64,000 nt of DNA. Source: Mytilisepta virgata (lineage: Eukaryota; Mollusca; Bivalvia; Mytilida; Mytilidae). Of this stretch, positions 1-12,177 are shown in pieces. The stretch spans positions 11,302,001-11,366,000 of the forward strand of contig CM051508.1 of the NCBI GenBank assembly GCA_028015205.1, written 5' to 3'. Position 1 is the stretch's first letter, and each line of letters starts with the position of its first letter. The notes below the pieces were generated by a model. That model searched no databases and was not told the DNA's origin. It saw nothing but the letters and a program-made list of their open reading frames with translations. A program made the translations under genes and the position numbers.

Positions 1-245
1 ATAGAATAAGATGAGATATATAAACACCATACGATGGTGCCAAGGGAACGTCGCCATCTAAAAACGGATAATTAACAATAGGAAATGAAAAATCATCGTA
101 AATTTTAGTATTAAGCTTCCCGTTAGAGATATAGATACAAGGATCCAGGAAAGGGCAGTGGTCATTGTTAGTATTAGCTTTATTTAAAGTAAGTTCAACA
201 GGATAAATCTCTTTAGTGTACATATATGTTTGCTCTACTCGCAAG
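1..245 (-). mobile_element. Retroelement reverse transcriptase fragment (C-terminal part)
   Basis: On the minus strand one frame stays open from about 245 to the window edge and reads as the region downstream of the catalytic core of a retroelement RT, with the segments PFLDPCIYISNGKLNTKIY, FSFPIVNYPFLDGD and SYGVYIS. I recognise these as typical of a retroelement RT common in bivalve and other invertebrate genomes. No catalytic YxDD box is visible, so this is a 5'-truncated relic or runs off the edge. A related fragment, starting at the YISQLIRY segment, lies at 45,712-45,960 (-). Family assignment is from memory; class (non-LTR, Penelope or DIRS) is unresolved. Confidence 0.6.
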
Positions 246-1085
246 CTGTGAAAGATTTTGAAAATATTGAAAACTGAACAATGTTTCAAAAGTTAAAGAG
301 CAATTTCTTACGATATTTTGTGGAAATGTAAAATATTCCCAATTGTTAAACTTCCTTATCTGTTAATGGACCTTTTTTTATTATTATTTTACATGCCACG
401 GCTCATTTTGAAGCATGTTGCCTTGAAGCTCATTCTTCATTTCTTTCAGCGAATTTAAGGGCTAAGTAATATCTAAATACATGCAAATTGTGTTCTGTCA
501 TTCTAATTAGTGAAAAAGGTGTTAAAGTGCTAAAAAAACAAAAGGCAATAGGAATAAGGACAGAGTGGCACAAGAGACAGATACTGCATACCTTTCATAA
601 ATTACAATTGTATAGGTAAAGTGTCAAGTTCATCTTTATATTGAAATAACAGAACTGAAGAGACACCAATCAATTGAGTACTATTTATATTTGAAGGGGT
701 ATGTTAAGTCCTTTTCGATACCATTACACCGAAACATTAATGGTCATCAAAACGAATTGATTGTTATACATGACTTTTACTTCTGACAAATGAATTAAGA
801 TATTTTCAGTAAAAATTCAAGTTTCATAGAATTGACAACTCGTTGGACCTTATATTCTTTTGGATACAAAAATTAACAACTTGCAACGTAACGCGGCGGA
901 TCCCAGCAAAGGAGCAGAAAATGTTTATTCCTCTTGTTATGTGTGATTTTAATTGTTTAGGTTATATCTTTTGGTTCATATTTGTTATGTGGCGTTCTGG
1001 GATTTCCTTGCTATCTCATTGTCTTTAGGTTGATAATTCTATTAGTATTTAAATGTTAAGTCAATAAGAAAAAAAATTATAAGCA
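246..1085. other. AT-rich spacer, nothing recognised
   Basis: No exon-like frame with homology to the receptor family and no clear repeat were seen. If the minus-strand Ig gene continues, its next exon (Ig2) should lie here or left of the window; I could not find one. Confidence 0.5.
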
Positions 1086-1093
1086 TTACTCAC

Positions 1094-1483
1094 TCTTTAA
1101 AAATACATTGTATATTTTTACTCTTGGTTTATCATATATATGGGGGACATATAGACATTGGTACGTGCCCTCATTTTCTGTTGAAAAGTTTGATATTTCC
1201 AGATCATACTTTCCATATTCATTGCTTTGTAGAGTAAATGTTGTATTGTCAACTTCTGGATTCACAGTGTTACGGTCGGTATAAAGTACAGAACTTTTCT
1301 TATTAGTTTGATTTCCTCCTGACTTGTTTGGACCTTGCCATGTTCCAGTGGTATTATAGACTATACACTTTAAGACAACGTCATCGCCTTGGTCTACAAG
1401 TAGTTCTTTACATGAAAAATATGCATTAGGTACACGTAGATATACCTGGTTACACGTCGAAAATCTGTCATCAGTATTACAGT
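1094..1483 (-). CDS. Ig1 (V-set-like) exon of an opposite-strand IgSF receptor
   Basis: This is a single open exon of 390 bp on the minus strand, with acceptor tttttacag ending at 1484 and donor a|gtgagt at 1093. Both junctions are phase 1, as in receptors A and B. The product starts DCNTDDRFSTC and matches Ig1 of A and B throughout: SCKELLVDQGDDVVLKC (B-strand Cys), GTWQGPNKS (core Trp), KYDLEISNFSTENEGTYQC (D-x-G-x-Y-x-C F-strand) and IYNVFLK. N-glycosylation sequons are present. No disruption is visible. The signal exon should lie to the right (higher coordinate) and was not found within 1.5-3.7 kb. The Ig2 and later exons should lie left of the exon, mostly outside the window. Extracellular ligand-binding domain is inferred from family architecture. 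Confidence 0.8.
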
Positions 1484-1773
1484 CTGTAAAAAGGTAATTA
1501 TACATACTAAGCTAATTAAGTACAAATTCCATATAAAAATCAAACAACTACATGAAAATATGTGACACTTCATATTTTTTTAATTGCAATTTAATTTGCT
1601 TGTTATAATGTCCTTACAATCGGATAACAAAAAATATCAAACATTGGTTCTATATATAATCAGGAAGATTTTTACAAACTATTTAATTTATAATGTTTTT
1701 TATGTAAATTTCCATAAATTCTCTCCTCTGGTACACATGGCTGAACGTGTAATGCACTTAACCACACACACAA

Positions 1774-1861
1774 TTCACACGTTACACGCACACGATTCAC
1801 ACATTACACGCACACGATTCATACGATACACGCACACGATTCGCACGTTACACGCAAACCA
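1774..1861 (+). repeat. 22-bp tandem repeat, four copies (CACACG minisatellite)
   Basis: Four adjacent 22-bp units (1774-1795, 1796-1817, 1818-1839, 1840-1861) of the form TTCACACGTTACACGCACA + CGA with a few substitutions. Related degenerate arrays occur at 3,785-3,890, 30,330-30,450 and 47,010-47,150, always inside the S repeat. Confidence 0.8.
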
Positions 1862-2365
1862 CACGATGGACGTTACACGTTTCATGTGAATACGGATCTT
1901 GCGATTTCTAAAACTTGTGATTGTAAGATACGAACGGAAAATAAGGAAACGAAATAATGGGATTTTATGTCGGAGATGAATAGCAGTAATATAATTACAT
2001 TAGATTTTAAATGAATAAGTGCAAAAAAAAGCATGTGTAATACGACTGACATTCAACATTTTCATAAATACAAAATATTTATTTGCATGTGCTATTTATT
2101 ATACTTTAAAATGACGGATCTGTAAAATTATATTTTAACTTCATTACAACTTATTAAATCGTCTCAAGTTATTTTTACCTAATTAACTAAAGCCTATTAA
2201 CCAAAATTGAAATGATAATAATAACGTTGTCTGTAAAATAGATATTACACCACAACATTTAATGGCTTCTTTAAAACAATGGACATCATATCTTGGGTTT
2301 ATTGCCCGAATGATTGCCGGCCTAAAAAGCATATAATTAAACAAGGGATTAAGATATAATTTTAA

Positions 2366-2870
2366 GGGAAACATGTTTATTTATCTGAGGTGAGCTCTTT
2401 GATTTTAAAAAGGAATAATTAAGAAATTAAGAAACTTGACAAAGTTTAATATTTTTTGATGACGTGAAGCATATTTATTTTAACATTGAAATTAAAGTTT
2501 TTAATTATATTTTGAATGAAAAATAAAATATAAGATTTATACTAATCTATATATATTAGCCTTTAATATTTTAAAATACGTTTTAATTTTATAAATAAAT
2601 ATAACTTTTTATATAAATACAAATTAATTTACATGTTAAGAGATAATCTTAGGGGGGAAATGTCTATTTATCCGAGGTGAGCTTTTTTATTTTAAAAAGG
2701 AATAATTAAGAAATCTTACAAAGTTTAATATTTTTTTGATGACGTGAAGCATATTTATTTTAAAATTGAATAAAAAATAAAATATAATATTTATATAAAC
2801 TTATATGTACTAACCTTTAATAATATAAATACATATAGCTTTTTATATAAAGAAAAATTAACTTACATGT
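2366..2870 (+). repeat. Direct duplication of about 230 bp
   Basis: The segment from about 2,366 ('ctgaggtgagctc...aaaaaggaataattaag...gatgacgtgaagcatattt') is repeated from about 2,651 with small gaps and substitutions. Both copies lie inside S0. No coding content. Confidence 0.7.
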
Positions 2871-3370
2871 TTAATGAATCCACATACATTGTAGTTTATA
2901 ATATATGATCATATAAAAAGCCGATGGTATTTTAATGACCATTATAAAAAAATTATATGTAACATTCCTTACATACAGGTAAATCTGAGGTAGATGTACA
3001 GATAAAGAAATATTTGCCCTTCAGAGGACACATAATCCCTTGTCTATTTTTTAGCCCAGTTCATATCAGGTAACACACCTTATTAGTTATATAATAAATT
3101 AATACATGACATTTGTCAAAAAATAAAAACCTTCTGAAGACTTCAAAAATTACTTTAGATAATTTTAACAAACAAGTTAAAGTTCAAATCTATCTTGAAC
3201 TTGCAAATGTTATATGCACGTTATACGATAATTTAATTTAGGAAAAAATCACTTATAATAATATATCTTTTTTCAAAACAAATTAATTTGATGAATTGCA
3301 TTAGTAATAGATAAAATTATAAACTCAACATTTTGTAATAGTTGACACTGATGAAAGTTCGTTCCAGAAT

Positions 3371-3675
3371 AACAATCCTGGAATTAGATATAGTAAATTT
3401 ATGCTATGCTGTGTACGACGCATTTCAAGGAGTTACCTCTCATAAGCAGCATTAAATCCGAAATCTTTGGAAGATCAAAAAACCAAACTTATATTAAACA
3501 AGAAGTACTCAACCAAAAATACCGAAATAGGAAGCCAAATTTCAGCTAAGGAGATTACCATGTGCAATACAAGGAATGAACCCTTAGTATTTCTATTATT
3601 TTTGAATTTTGCTAAATACTGGTAATTTTTGTAACAAATCAATGAATAATCATGTCAGACAAGTCTGACGACTGG
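3371..3675 (+). mobile_element. Dispersed 310-bp repeat, copy 1 (near full length)
   Basis: Runs from 'aacaatcctggaattagat' to 'gtctgacgactgg'. Closely related copies are at 37,187-37,385 (+, 5'-truncated), 40,196-40,470 (-), 44,533-44,690 (+, partial), 54,626-54,943 (+, near full length), 55,004-55,065 (+, partial) and 62,450-62,603 (+, partial). Occurrence in both orientations suggests a non-autonomous mobile element; no ORF or clear terminal inverted repeat was seen. Confidence 0.65.
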
Positions 3676-3977
3676 GCAGCAATCTTTTAAATTCACACGT
3701 TTCAATATTTGTCTCTACCAATGAAATCTCATACACGTTTCACGATTCAAATCGCACGTTTATACCCACACGCAAACCACATGCACACGATTCGCACGTT
3801 GCACTCACACGATTTACACGTTACGCGCACACGATTCGCACGTTACACGAGCACGTTTTGCACGTTACACGCTATGTTTGGTGATTTACACGCTCAACCA
3901 AGTGTACCAATGTTCCATAGTGCTCTTTTTGCTGAATGTTTTAGATATATATTATTTTTATTTTATTTATTCAAATT

Positions 3978-4266
3978 ATTTTTCAGTTTGCATTGTATCT
4001 TAAATTTATTATCGGTCCAACATCTAGTAAGTTCGAACGTTCTTTAGTACATTAGACTATATATATATACGCATTTCGCAACTCGACAGCACCGACGAAG
4101 GATCACAGTGATCCGAAAAATTTTATTGTTAGAATTCAAAATTTTATTTGTTTTATTTTGGTGTTGTTTTGCAACTTTTTAGACGAATATTTATTTTTTA
4201 GTTTGCATTGTATCGTTAATTTATTATCGGTCCAACATCTAGTTCGAACGTTGGTTATTACATTAG

Positions 4267-4275
<9 letters not shown>
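3978..4275 (+). repeat. Direct repeat of about 80-90 bp flanking a dispersed repeat
   Basis: 'tttgcattgtatc...ttatcggtccaacatctag...' at 3,978-4,060 recurs at 4,198-4,275. The DNA between holds 'gcacgacgaaggatcacagtgatcc'-like sequence, related forms of which also follow both receptor genes (38,690-38,830 and 56,372-56,510). Confidence 0.6.

Positions 4276-4341
<66 letters not shown>
4268..4341. repeat. (TA)n microsatellite
   Basis: About 74 bp of uninterrupted TA dinucleotide. Shorter TA tracts occur at 29,842, 46,541 and 63,836. Confidence 0.95.
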
Positions 4342-4347
<6 letters not shown>

Positions 4348-4349
4348 TA

Positions 4350-6918
4350 GAATGCACATTTATAACAGCAAAGTCTTACACGTAATAGTAAAAAATTATA
4401 ACATAGACGAGGAGTATAACACCTTAAATAGAAATATTTTATTACGTTAACCTTTGCTAGCCCTTACATCATCCTTCACATCAGTAAACACTTTGTATTG
4501 GAGATGTATGTTACTAAGAATTATAAGTTCACGACTGAAACATTAAAATCCTTTTTCGTATTGATTTCATTTGTTTGTAAAACATTCTTTTTTATGATAA
4601 CTATTGTAGATAAGATTCTAGTAATTCTCCAAGTTGTGATAAATTGATTTATCATATACTTATAGAAACTGTAAATTATATTAATTCGCTCAAAAATCTT
4701 AATACAAGCAGAAAAAACATTTAAGTGACAAAACATTTCGACTAAATGGATGAGGAACAATGACGAATTACAGCCCTTGAGGATATTCGGTAATACGGCA
4801 CTGAAACTGAAATAATTGAAATACGAATTTTCATTTAGACCTATAAAACACCAATGTTGACGTATTTATATGATAAAAATATCATAGCATGTCGTTATTC
4901 ATATCAGACCCATTATCAGCTAATATAGAGAAAAAAGCCCGAGGCCCCCAATCCACCTTCAACGCAGCGATAAATCTCGCACCCGGAGGCAGGCTTCAGC
5001 TGGCCCATCAACAATAATGCATACTAGTTCAGCGAAATGGAATTCTCTTTGAATATCATCACAAATATTGCCAAAATGTAACATAAAATAATACACTATA
5101 AACTCAGCTTTCATGTAAAATTGATACTTACGTAAAACTGCAATTAACAGTAATATCACTGACAAATTAGACTTTGCCATATCTGAAAATGGATCGTATA
5201 TGTTTATGCACAAGATATTTAAGGTATCCGGACCATAAATGACCACGTGATTATTTAAAAGTTCCCGGATGTTCCATACAACGCAATTGAAATGACCTCG
5301 GTAATTATCGGCAAACTTCGGAAATGTAAATATAACTATTTTATTTTTACAGACTCTGCATATAAGCAACAAAGTGTGTTTCAACTTGAGAAAAATATAT
5401 GTACAAAATTCCAGCTTTAAATTGTTTGGTTTAGCCATTCACGGTCAAAAAGAAATACAATTTTTGATCATTATCTATTATGGTCCGGATACCTTAACAA
5501 GCTAAAGATTTTTGTAAATTCTTTTGTCATTTCAGAAAGAAAAACCAAGAGATTGTAATACAAACTCCTTAGTCCTAAGAACATTCGCCAGTTCTGTCAC
5601 AAGAATTTACAAATCGAAAAGCCGGAATCTATTTATTCCTGTGTAGCTAAATATTTTTAGTATGAAGTGTTTGTGTTTGTGTGATTTGTGTGTATTTGTG
5701 TGTGATTCGTCTAGCCCGTTTAAATGCTTTCATACACTCAACTGTGTGTATTTGTGTTATACAGTGTAAAATGAAAACATGCATTATACCTGTTCTAGTG
5801 TGTGAAGTTTGATGCTAACTAGTCCAGAATTTGTATTTCCATTTTATGTACTCTTGGGAATTGTAACAAAGAACGTTACATACTTCTCCCAACAAAAAAC
5901 GTTTTTAGTTGTAATCTTTAGTTAGTGTCATTGAAGTTTCATTCTTCTATTGAAAGCCCTCTTGACTGAACTTACATCTACAATATCTTCCTCATCGATG
6001 ACAAAATTATTGAATATATTTCCTAGGCGTCATATTGATTGGACGTAATAGTTTAGACGTATCAATGCTAACATAAGTTTCACCTTACAAAAAAATCTGT
6101 ATTCTGACTGGTTGATTGCCTGTGTGTTTTTGTGTGCTTTTTGTACCGGTACATAAAGGGTAACAATTGATAAAATATAACCGGTGTAATTAAACATGAT
6201 ATGTCATAGGCGGTCGGGCAATTAGGAAAAACCAAAAGTCTTGAAAATAAAGTTCGCTCCAGGATATTTTACAGCCTCTCGACTAGAATTTTTCGAAAAT
6301 ATCCCTCCTTATCACGACATACCTGTTAAGCATTCATATGACCTGAATCAAAATATGCATTACCAGGTTTTTCTAGTCTTTTAACATGATTTTTGTAATA
6401 GATACTTATCTGGATATAGAGTAAAGACGCTAAGATCAAGCCTATCAACATGTATATATCCCATGTACATACTAGTCGGGCGAATTTCGTCTCAAGTCTG
6501 GTATTTTACACAAATACACATCCAAAGCGTGGCATATCTGTTTTATTGGACGAATACTTTTTCTGACAGATTGGTTTGTTTCATTCTATTCATTTACACC
6601 TCGGCATGTTCATCACAGATGAATAGTTCTTTTTGTGATATTGTCATTTTTTTAATTTGCTTCTCAATTTTATTATTGTTCTGGTTTTCAAGCATCGAGT
6701 CCTTAATAGATGAAATGTGCACATCTTTCGCATTAAAAATTGGTATCAAAGAATTTATGAAATAAATTTTCAACACTATCTGCTTCTGCATTTGGATTTA
6801 AAAAAATACAAAAATTTGGATTGTCACTTTGCAATTGTGAAGATGACAGATAGCTTTGAGTACTTCCTGGTTTTAGTTGTGGAAAACGTATATGAAATAT
6901 CAGTTAATAGTTGCAGCA
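4350..6918. other. Non-coding spacer with repeat fragments
   Basis: No supported gene. 4,930-5,040 contains a fragment of a common mussel-type repeat ('acgcagcgataaat...cccggaggcaggcttcagctgg'). 5,650-5,760 is TG-rich simple sequence. 6,620-6,760 is a minus-strand copy of the 'cacaagatgtgcac' family (reads 'gaaatgtgcacatctttcgc'). Confidence 0.5.
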
Positions 6919-7011
6919 ATGGTTTCTCACGCCCAGGTTTCCTAAATAAATGGTTTATCACGCCCAGGTTTCCTAAATAAATGGTTTCTCACGCCCAGGT
7001 CTCCTAAATAA
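6919..7011 (+). repeat. 31-bp tandem repeat, three copies
   Basis: Three consecutive 31-bp units (6919-6949, 6950-6980, 6981-7011) based on 'atggtttctcacgcccagg', nearly identical. No known function. Confidence 0.9.
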
Positions 7012-8790
7012 ATTATCATACCAAGCGGATAATACCACCCAGTCAACTTCATTAACATCATTTTCAAATTAATCCATTTTTATTCTTAAAACGGTCTTCC
7101 TGGTCTTTTTTATTCCTCTTTTGTCTTGTCTTTTCTGCAATACAATATTGTCAAACAAAATTGGAATAATAAGATCAAATTAAGACACGTTGTCTTGCAG
7201 TCTATTTTAATCGGTCAAGAAAAGTATATATAAATTCAGCAAAGGTAAATTTGAGCTTCAAACTCATTCTCAACTTTAATGAACTGGACTTGACCAGTCT
7301 TGATTAACTGCAAGGTATATCACTTCTTTTTTATCTTGTTATCTGGGTTTGTCTGCAATTTAAAAACCCTGGTTTTTATATTGTTTTAGATTCTATGCAG
7401 TCTTCTTCTGGTTTTGTTTAGTTTATTATACGCTTTTTAATTCTTTTCGTTATACATTTATCCTTGTGGCATATGTTTGTTCTGTTCTATTCCCCTTACT
7501 TTGTCGTTTCCTTGGACTTCGAATTTGTGGACTTTTCCAAATGTTTTGTAGCTTCGGTATTCTTTTGCCGATATTTAAGAATAAACAAGTAAAAGATAAA
7601 AAATATAATAAAAAATGTGTTACTAGTGATCAATTTGGTTCTGATCTATGTTGTGCACAGTGGAATTTGTAAACGAAGAATTTTTACAATACATTTTCCG
7701 TTTCTGAACGGTTGATTAAATGTATTTTGCCCATAGTCTTGCACAATCTTTTAATTTTTATGTCCATATAAATTAACTATTTCTCTTGATTCGATACCGA
7801 TTTTCTTAAAACGACAATGCAAGTGTCCTTGTATAATGATTAGTATACAAGAACGATATCCTGGAGGCTTTAGAGACATTATCTTTTCAGGTTCATAAAT
7901 TTTCATATTGTCGTTCTTTTTATCAATAAAAAAATTGACCAAGGTTTTCTGTTACCTCTACGGTAGAAATCATACAATTTCATCCCTTTTGTTCTTCAAT
8001 GAAACTTGATTATCATAAAGATTTTGAATGCCCTTCTTTTTAGCTGCTTTATGTTTAATCTGTCCTTTTCTGTCCTTCCTTATTTTCTAGCATATACCTT
8101 TAAATGTGTTGTTTGCCTCTTCAAATGAACTCGTCATAATGTAGTAACGTTTGCTTATTGGCAATTGTTTTAGGTGTCGACTGGTGTTTTACCCAAAATC
8201 TGCTTGTTGTAATGTTCTACATTAACTCGATGCACATTTCTTTTTTTGTGGGCCCAGGAGTTCTCAAACTAAGATCATACAATTTTCTTGAACAACTGTC
8301 AAAGAGAAGCTTGATTCAATTTGTAGAGTAGAAATCACGCATAACTTTATTTACCTCATCTATTGAGCCATAATGGACACGAGCGGCAATAACACCTGTC
8401 ATGAATTTTTGAATAACGGAAAATTCGAATTACTTTAGTTCAGATGACGATCATTAAAAGTTTTTAAAACTCTAAATAGCTCAAAGAGAATTTGGTGGAA
8501 AAGGGCTCGCGCGGATAAAAAATCAAATATATATTTAGCTTATTTTTATGATTTAATCTGGTACATGTGACAATAAATTCTTTCGCTTAGAAAAAATTCC
8601 CATAATGGATATCAGCCTGTTGAAAGCTATGATGGTTATGGGATGTCCTTTTTGAGTAATTTCCACCTGATTGTTTCCACATGGCGCTATCCTATTTTCT
8701 TGTTTAAACGTTTTACAGGATAGAATTTTTGTAACTGTTATGAAAAAGGAAACATATACATAGGGAGCAAATAAATAAAACGTAATCCAT
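7012..8790. other. AT-rich spacer, nothing recognised
   Basis: Only short, low-complexity open frames with no family resemblance. No exon, RNA gene or clear repeat could be supported. Confidence 0.5.
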
Positions 8791-8794
8791 TGGA

Positions 8795-8965
8795 CAGACC
8801 CTGAAAGACAAACGAACAACACAACAAATTAACACTGGAAACTAAAAAAAAAAAAAATGAACAACACGAACTACTATAAAATTCAGGAGTGAAACCAGGT
8901 GCTCTGGAAGGGTAAGAATTTCCTGCTCCGTATACGGCATCCGTCGTGAAGTTCAACAAAGTCAA
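8795..8965 (+). repeat. Mussel-type dispersed repeat (probable retroelement 3' region)
   Basis: 'gacaaacgaacaac...aacaacacgaactactataaaattcagg...ccaggtgctctgg' recurs inverted at 10,960-11,060, in related form at 45,480-45,710 and, weakly, at 51,840-51,990. At 45.4-45.9 kb it lies directly downstream (on the minus strand) of an RT fragment, so this repeat is probably the 3' region of that retroelement. Confidence 0.55.
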
Positions 8966-9227
8966 TCCTGTGAAAGTCACAAATCGGTAGAGGCATATGA
9001 ATTGTACGACAGTGAGAACAGATCCAACATCATCTTAGATTTTAGAAATAGAATGCATAAGGCGATTCTCACAATATCGGGACGCTTGGAATCTTACCTA
9101 TTTAAAACAAAACAAAAACGATTTTCGATATTTCTGCTTCCCATTATTCGTTTGATGGATGAGAAAAATGGGCTAGAATTAATCGATTCTGACATGAAAT
9201 GGACATACACATTTGCTTTTATTTAAT

Positions 9228-9350
9228 AGAATAGAGAATGGAAACGGGGAATGTGTCAAAAAGACAACAACCCGGCCACAGAGTAGAAAACAGCTCAAGG
9301 CTACCATTGGATATTGAACGCAGCGAGAAAATCCCACACATGGGATGCAT
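9228..9350 (+). repeat. Mussel-type repeat ('ggggaatgtgtcaaa' family)
   Basis: Carries 'gagaatggaaacggggaatg' and 'agacaacaacccggccacag', which I recognise as a very abundant dispersed repeat in mussel sequences. This is the best single clue to a mytilid-like source. A fragment of its downstream part is at 4,930-5,040. Confidence 0.55.
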
Positions 9351-9359
9351 AAGTAATGT

Positions 9360-10110
9360 ATCAAAATTGGTTTTGCTTTTTTTTATCGCAGGCACAGATT
9401 AGTTACGGCTGTTAAAATTTACTTTAATAGAGTCACACTTGCTGTACATCAGTAGTATAATTTTCTGGTGAGTTATGTCTTGCTATGAATATAATACTAA
9501 ATTACTTATTTGGTTGTTTTTTTTTCGGAAAGAAACTTTAGGTTTACATTGAACTCGTGGAGCAATGGAAATCCAAATTTTGTATAATGTTTATCTACAA
9601 CACGACCAGATAAATAAAAAGATAATAATAATAAGACATATTAATAAATGATATAAAACAGTTAAGAGCCTCCCTTTCTCAGTTCTAATAACTGGTTAAT
9701 AAAAGACACAACTGCCTTAATATCATCGGGTGTTGATGGTTTTAGTAATAATGTTAACATTTTTAACAGAATTTCCTTTTTAAAGTCAGTATAATTATTT
9801 TCGAAATGGTTGAATAATACCTATCTAAATTAAGTCTCTTAAACGAAGATTTGCGATTTTTATCGAACATATTTTTCTTCCTCTCCGATTGTGTTCGTTC
9901 GTGTTCGGGAATAATCGTCAGAGGTATTCATCTAAGATTTTCCACGATGAACGATCAATGCTAGATGTGCCTAATACTATTCATTTTTTGATGTGAGTCA
10001 CTGAGACGTATAATGAGCAGTTCAAAGATGGGTTTACTATAGGACCCTATGAGCAAATATTTTTTTCATTAAAAAACTCTACGAGAGTGACCAAAAACCA
10101 TCTCATATCA
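9360..10110. other. Spacer, nothing recognised
   Basis: No supported coding or RNA feature in this stretch. Confidence 0.5.
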
Positions 10111-10119
10111 TATATTTTA

Positions 10120-10660
10120 TTTTATACCGTAACAACACCTATTAAATGACATATACCTCATTCCTCTAGGGGGGTCATCCCCACCCCCAAAGTCGATAAT
10201 TTTTAAAAATTTCATAAAAAATTATTTTATTTTTCTCCGTAACAAAACGCATTAAATGACATGTACCTCCAATGATCTCATAAACCGTTAAAATCCCCAC
10301 CCCTAACCATATAGTTTCTTATTCACACGATCAGACGCACCAATTGACAAATACCTTGCTTCCCCAGGGGGTTATCACCACTCCCATCAAATCAATAAAT
10401 GTCTCATAAACCGTTAAAATCCCCACCCCTTAACCATATATTTTCATATTTCCCATGGTAAGACGTACCAAATGACACACACCTCGCTCAACCACGCGGT
10501 TATCATCACTATCATCAAATCAATAATGTTTAATTATCTCATAAACCATTAAAATCCCCACCCCTAAACCATATATTTTCTTATTCCCCATGGTAAGACG
10601 CACGGGGATTATCACCACTCCCATCAAATCAATATCAATTATCTCATAAATATTCGACGG
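10120..10660 (+). repeat. Degenerate tandem repeat, unit about 120-130 bp
   Basis: Successive units share 'ctcataaaccgttaaaatcc' followed by 'ccacccctaaccatata', 'gacgcacc', 'aaatgacatatacctc' and 'gttatcaccactcccatcaa'. About four imperfect copies, C-rich on this strand. Confidence 0.75.
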
Positions 10661-10959
10661 TCAAGTTCGACGTCGTAATGAAGAAACGGCATAATAGCGG
10701 CACTGAGAGCGATGCGTATTAACAATACCGTGATTATCCTTTAAATTATACATACTTCATTATTCAATGAGCATCATTCTCGCCCCCTTAAAACAGTTAT
10801 CTTGAACTATATAAAATTAATAAGTGATATGGCCTGGTATATTGATAGCCATTGGCCGCATTTTTAAATTGGCCATAGAAGTGAATGAAATGCAAGGGAA
10901 AATGACCTTACTTCTTTGGGGCCCATAGTGGAAGGATGGTATAAAACAGTTGATATAGG

Positions 10960-11060
10960 TTTTTATAGGAGTTCGTGTTGTTCATTGTTTTTTTTTTTTG
11001 TTTTCTGTGTTTATTGTTGTGCTTGTGGTTGTTCATTTGACTTCCCGGGTTTGTCTGTCC
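10960..11060 (-). repeat. Mussel-type dispersed repeat, inverted copy
   Basis: Reverse-complement match to 8,795-8,880 ('ggagttcgtgttgttcattg' here). Probable retroelement 3' end. Confidence 0.5.
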
Positions 11061-11264
11061 AATGGATTCAGTTTTTTTATTGCTCCTTAGGTATATTTTT
11101 CCTTTTTTGTACATATATCGAAAATTTCAGTCTATTATCTGACTACCATATCTAGTCAGCCAGAAAATAACTTATCTGGAATCTAATTTTTTGTTTCTTA
11201 TTTTCTTTGTAGATAATCTAATGCATTGGAATTAAGAAGAATAGTATTAAATAAAAATCGTTGA

Positions 11265-11720
11265 TACCAATTCTGATGCACAAGTTGTGCACATTTCGTC
11301 GACTTCTGACTTATCAGTTGTGCTCAAGGCCTAAACTATTGAAATCAAAACAAATATCCAAAAAGTTGAAGAGCAAATCCAAAAATGCCAAAATGACCAT
11401 GAGGGGTAAAGCCAGAACCATCTAAGGACAAAGCTATGCAAGAGAGAGATACTGCTTAGTTTTTACAGATTTTACAATTTTGTAACAGTACATTTTAAGT
11501 ATCAATTTTGTTCTAGTATGGAAATACTAGCAATTGAGCTAGAGATACCCTCGGTGACTTGGAGTCCACCATCACCAGCATCGGCTCAGTGGTAAAAATT
11601 AAAATTCTTTGATACCGATTTTGATGAACAAGATGTGCACATTTCGTCGATTTACGACTCATCAGTTGTGCTTAAGCCCTAAAATGTTGACAACCAAAAT
11701 AACAGTCCAAAAAGTCCATA
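11265..11720 (+). repeat. Two copies of the 'cacaagatgtgcac' repeat family
   Basis: 11,265-11,400 and 11,595-11,720 both read 'gataccaattctgatgcaca...tgtgcacatttcgtcga...tcatcagttgtgctcaag...'. Other copies: + at 21,715-21,790, 37,665-37,735 and 55,345-55,430; - at 6,620-6,760, 41,620-41,775, 54,255-54,400 and 58,600-58,760. Old, dispersed, non-coding. Confidence 0.6.
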
Positions 11721-12177
11721 CGTCCATTTTTCTGAAAAAGGGTAATTATTTTGCGAAACTACGTGGTACAATTGTATTTTTGTACTCTGTCACTATGGAA
11801 TTGAGTCTTGTTTTATTTAAGAAAAAAACTGTAAATAAATTTGAATTTGTAACAACAATCAATTTTAAGAAACAAATTGAATCATGAGTTCTACAAAAGA
11901 AGTTTACTATGATTCCATGATTCCCTGAAGTGTCATTACTCCATAAACTGAGGTGAAGACAAACTAAATCATTTTAAACAAACAAAATGTCACTGAAAGT
12001 AATTAATAACAAGTATCCACCTGTATCAACTAAGTGACCCTTGTTAACAATTGGTTTCCTTAAAATACAATTGAAATTCAACAATTGTCTATCATTTGAT
12101 TCAGGAAATGACATATATCCGTGCCAATTCATGTTTGTAAAGAGATAAAATTTTTAATTTAGGTTTGTGCGTCAACT

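Larger units (their letters stand above)
1750..3900 (+). repeat. Flank repeat S0 (first of four S copies)
   Basis: Two segments (about 1,750-2,150 and 3,100-3,890) match the S repeats at 27.6-30.46, 46.04-47.16 and 63.3-64.0 kb in order and orientation. Shared landmarks are 'gcgatttctaaaa', 'gatgaatagcag', 'gtgtaatacg', 'gcacgttatacgat' and the block 'gatgaaagttcgttcca'. The middle (2.2-3.1 kb) holds a local direct duplication. S copies separate the receptor units, so they are candidate sites of unequal crossing-over. Confidence 0.6.

Noticed and set aside
1740..1890. CRISPR-like array of short spaced repeats
   Set aside because: Units are directly adjacent 22-bp tandem repeats without spacers, in an animal genome.
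4136..4385. Open frames on both strands made of Tyr-Ile repeats
   Set aside because: They are translations of the (TA)n microsatellite.
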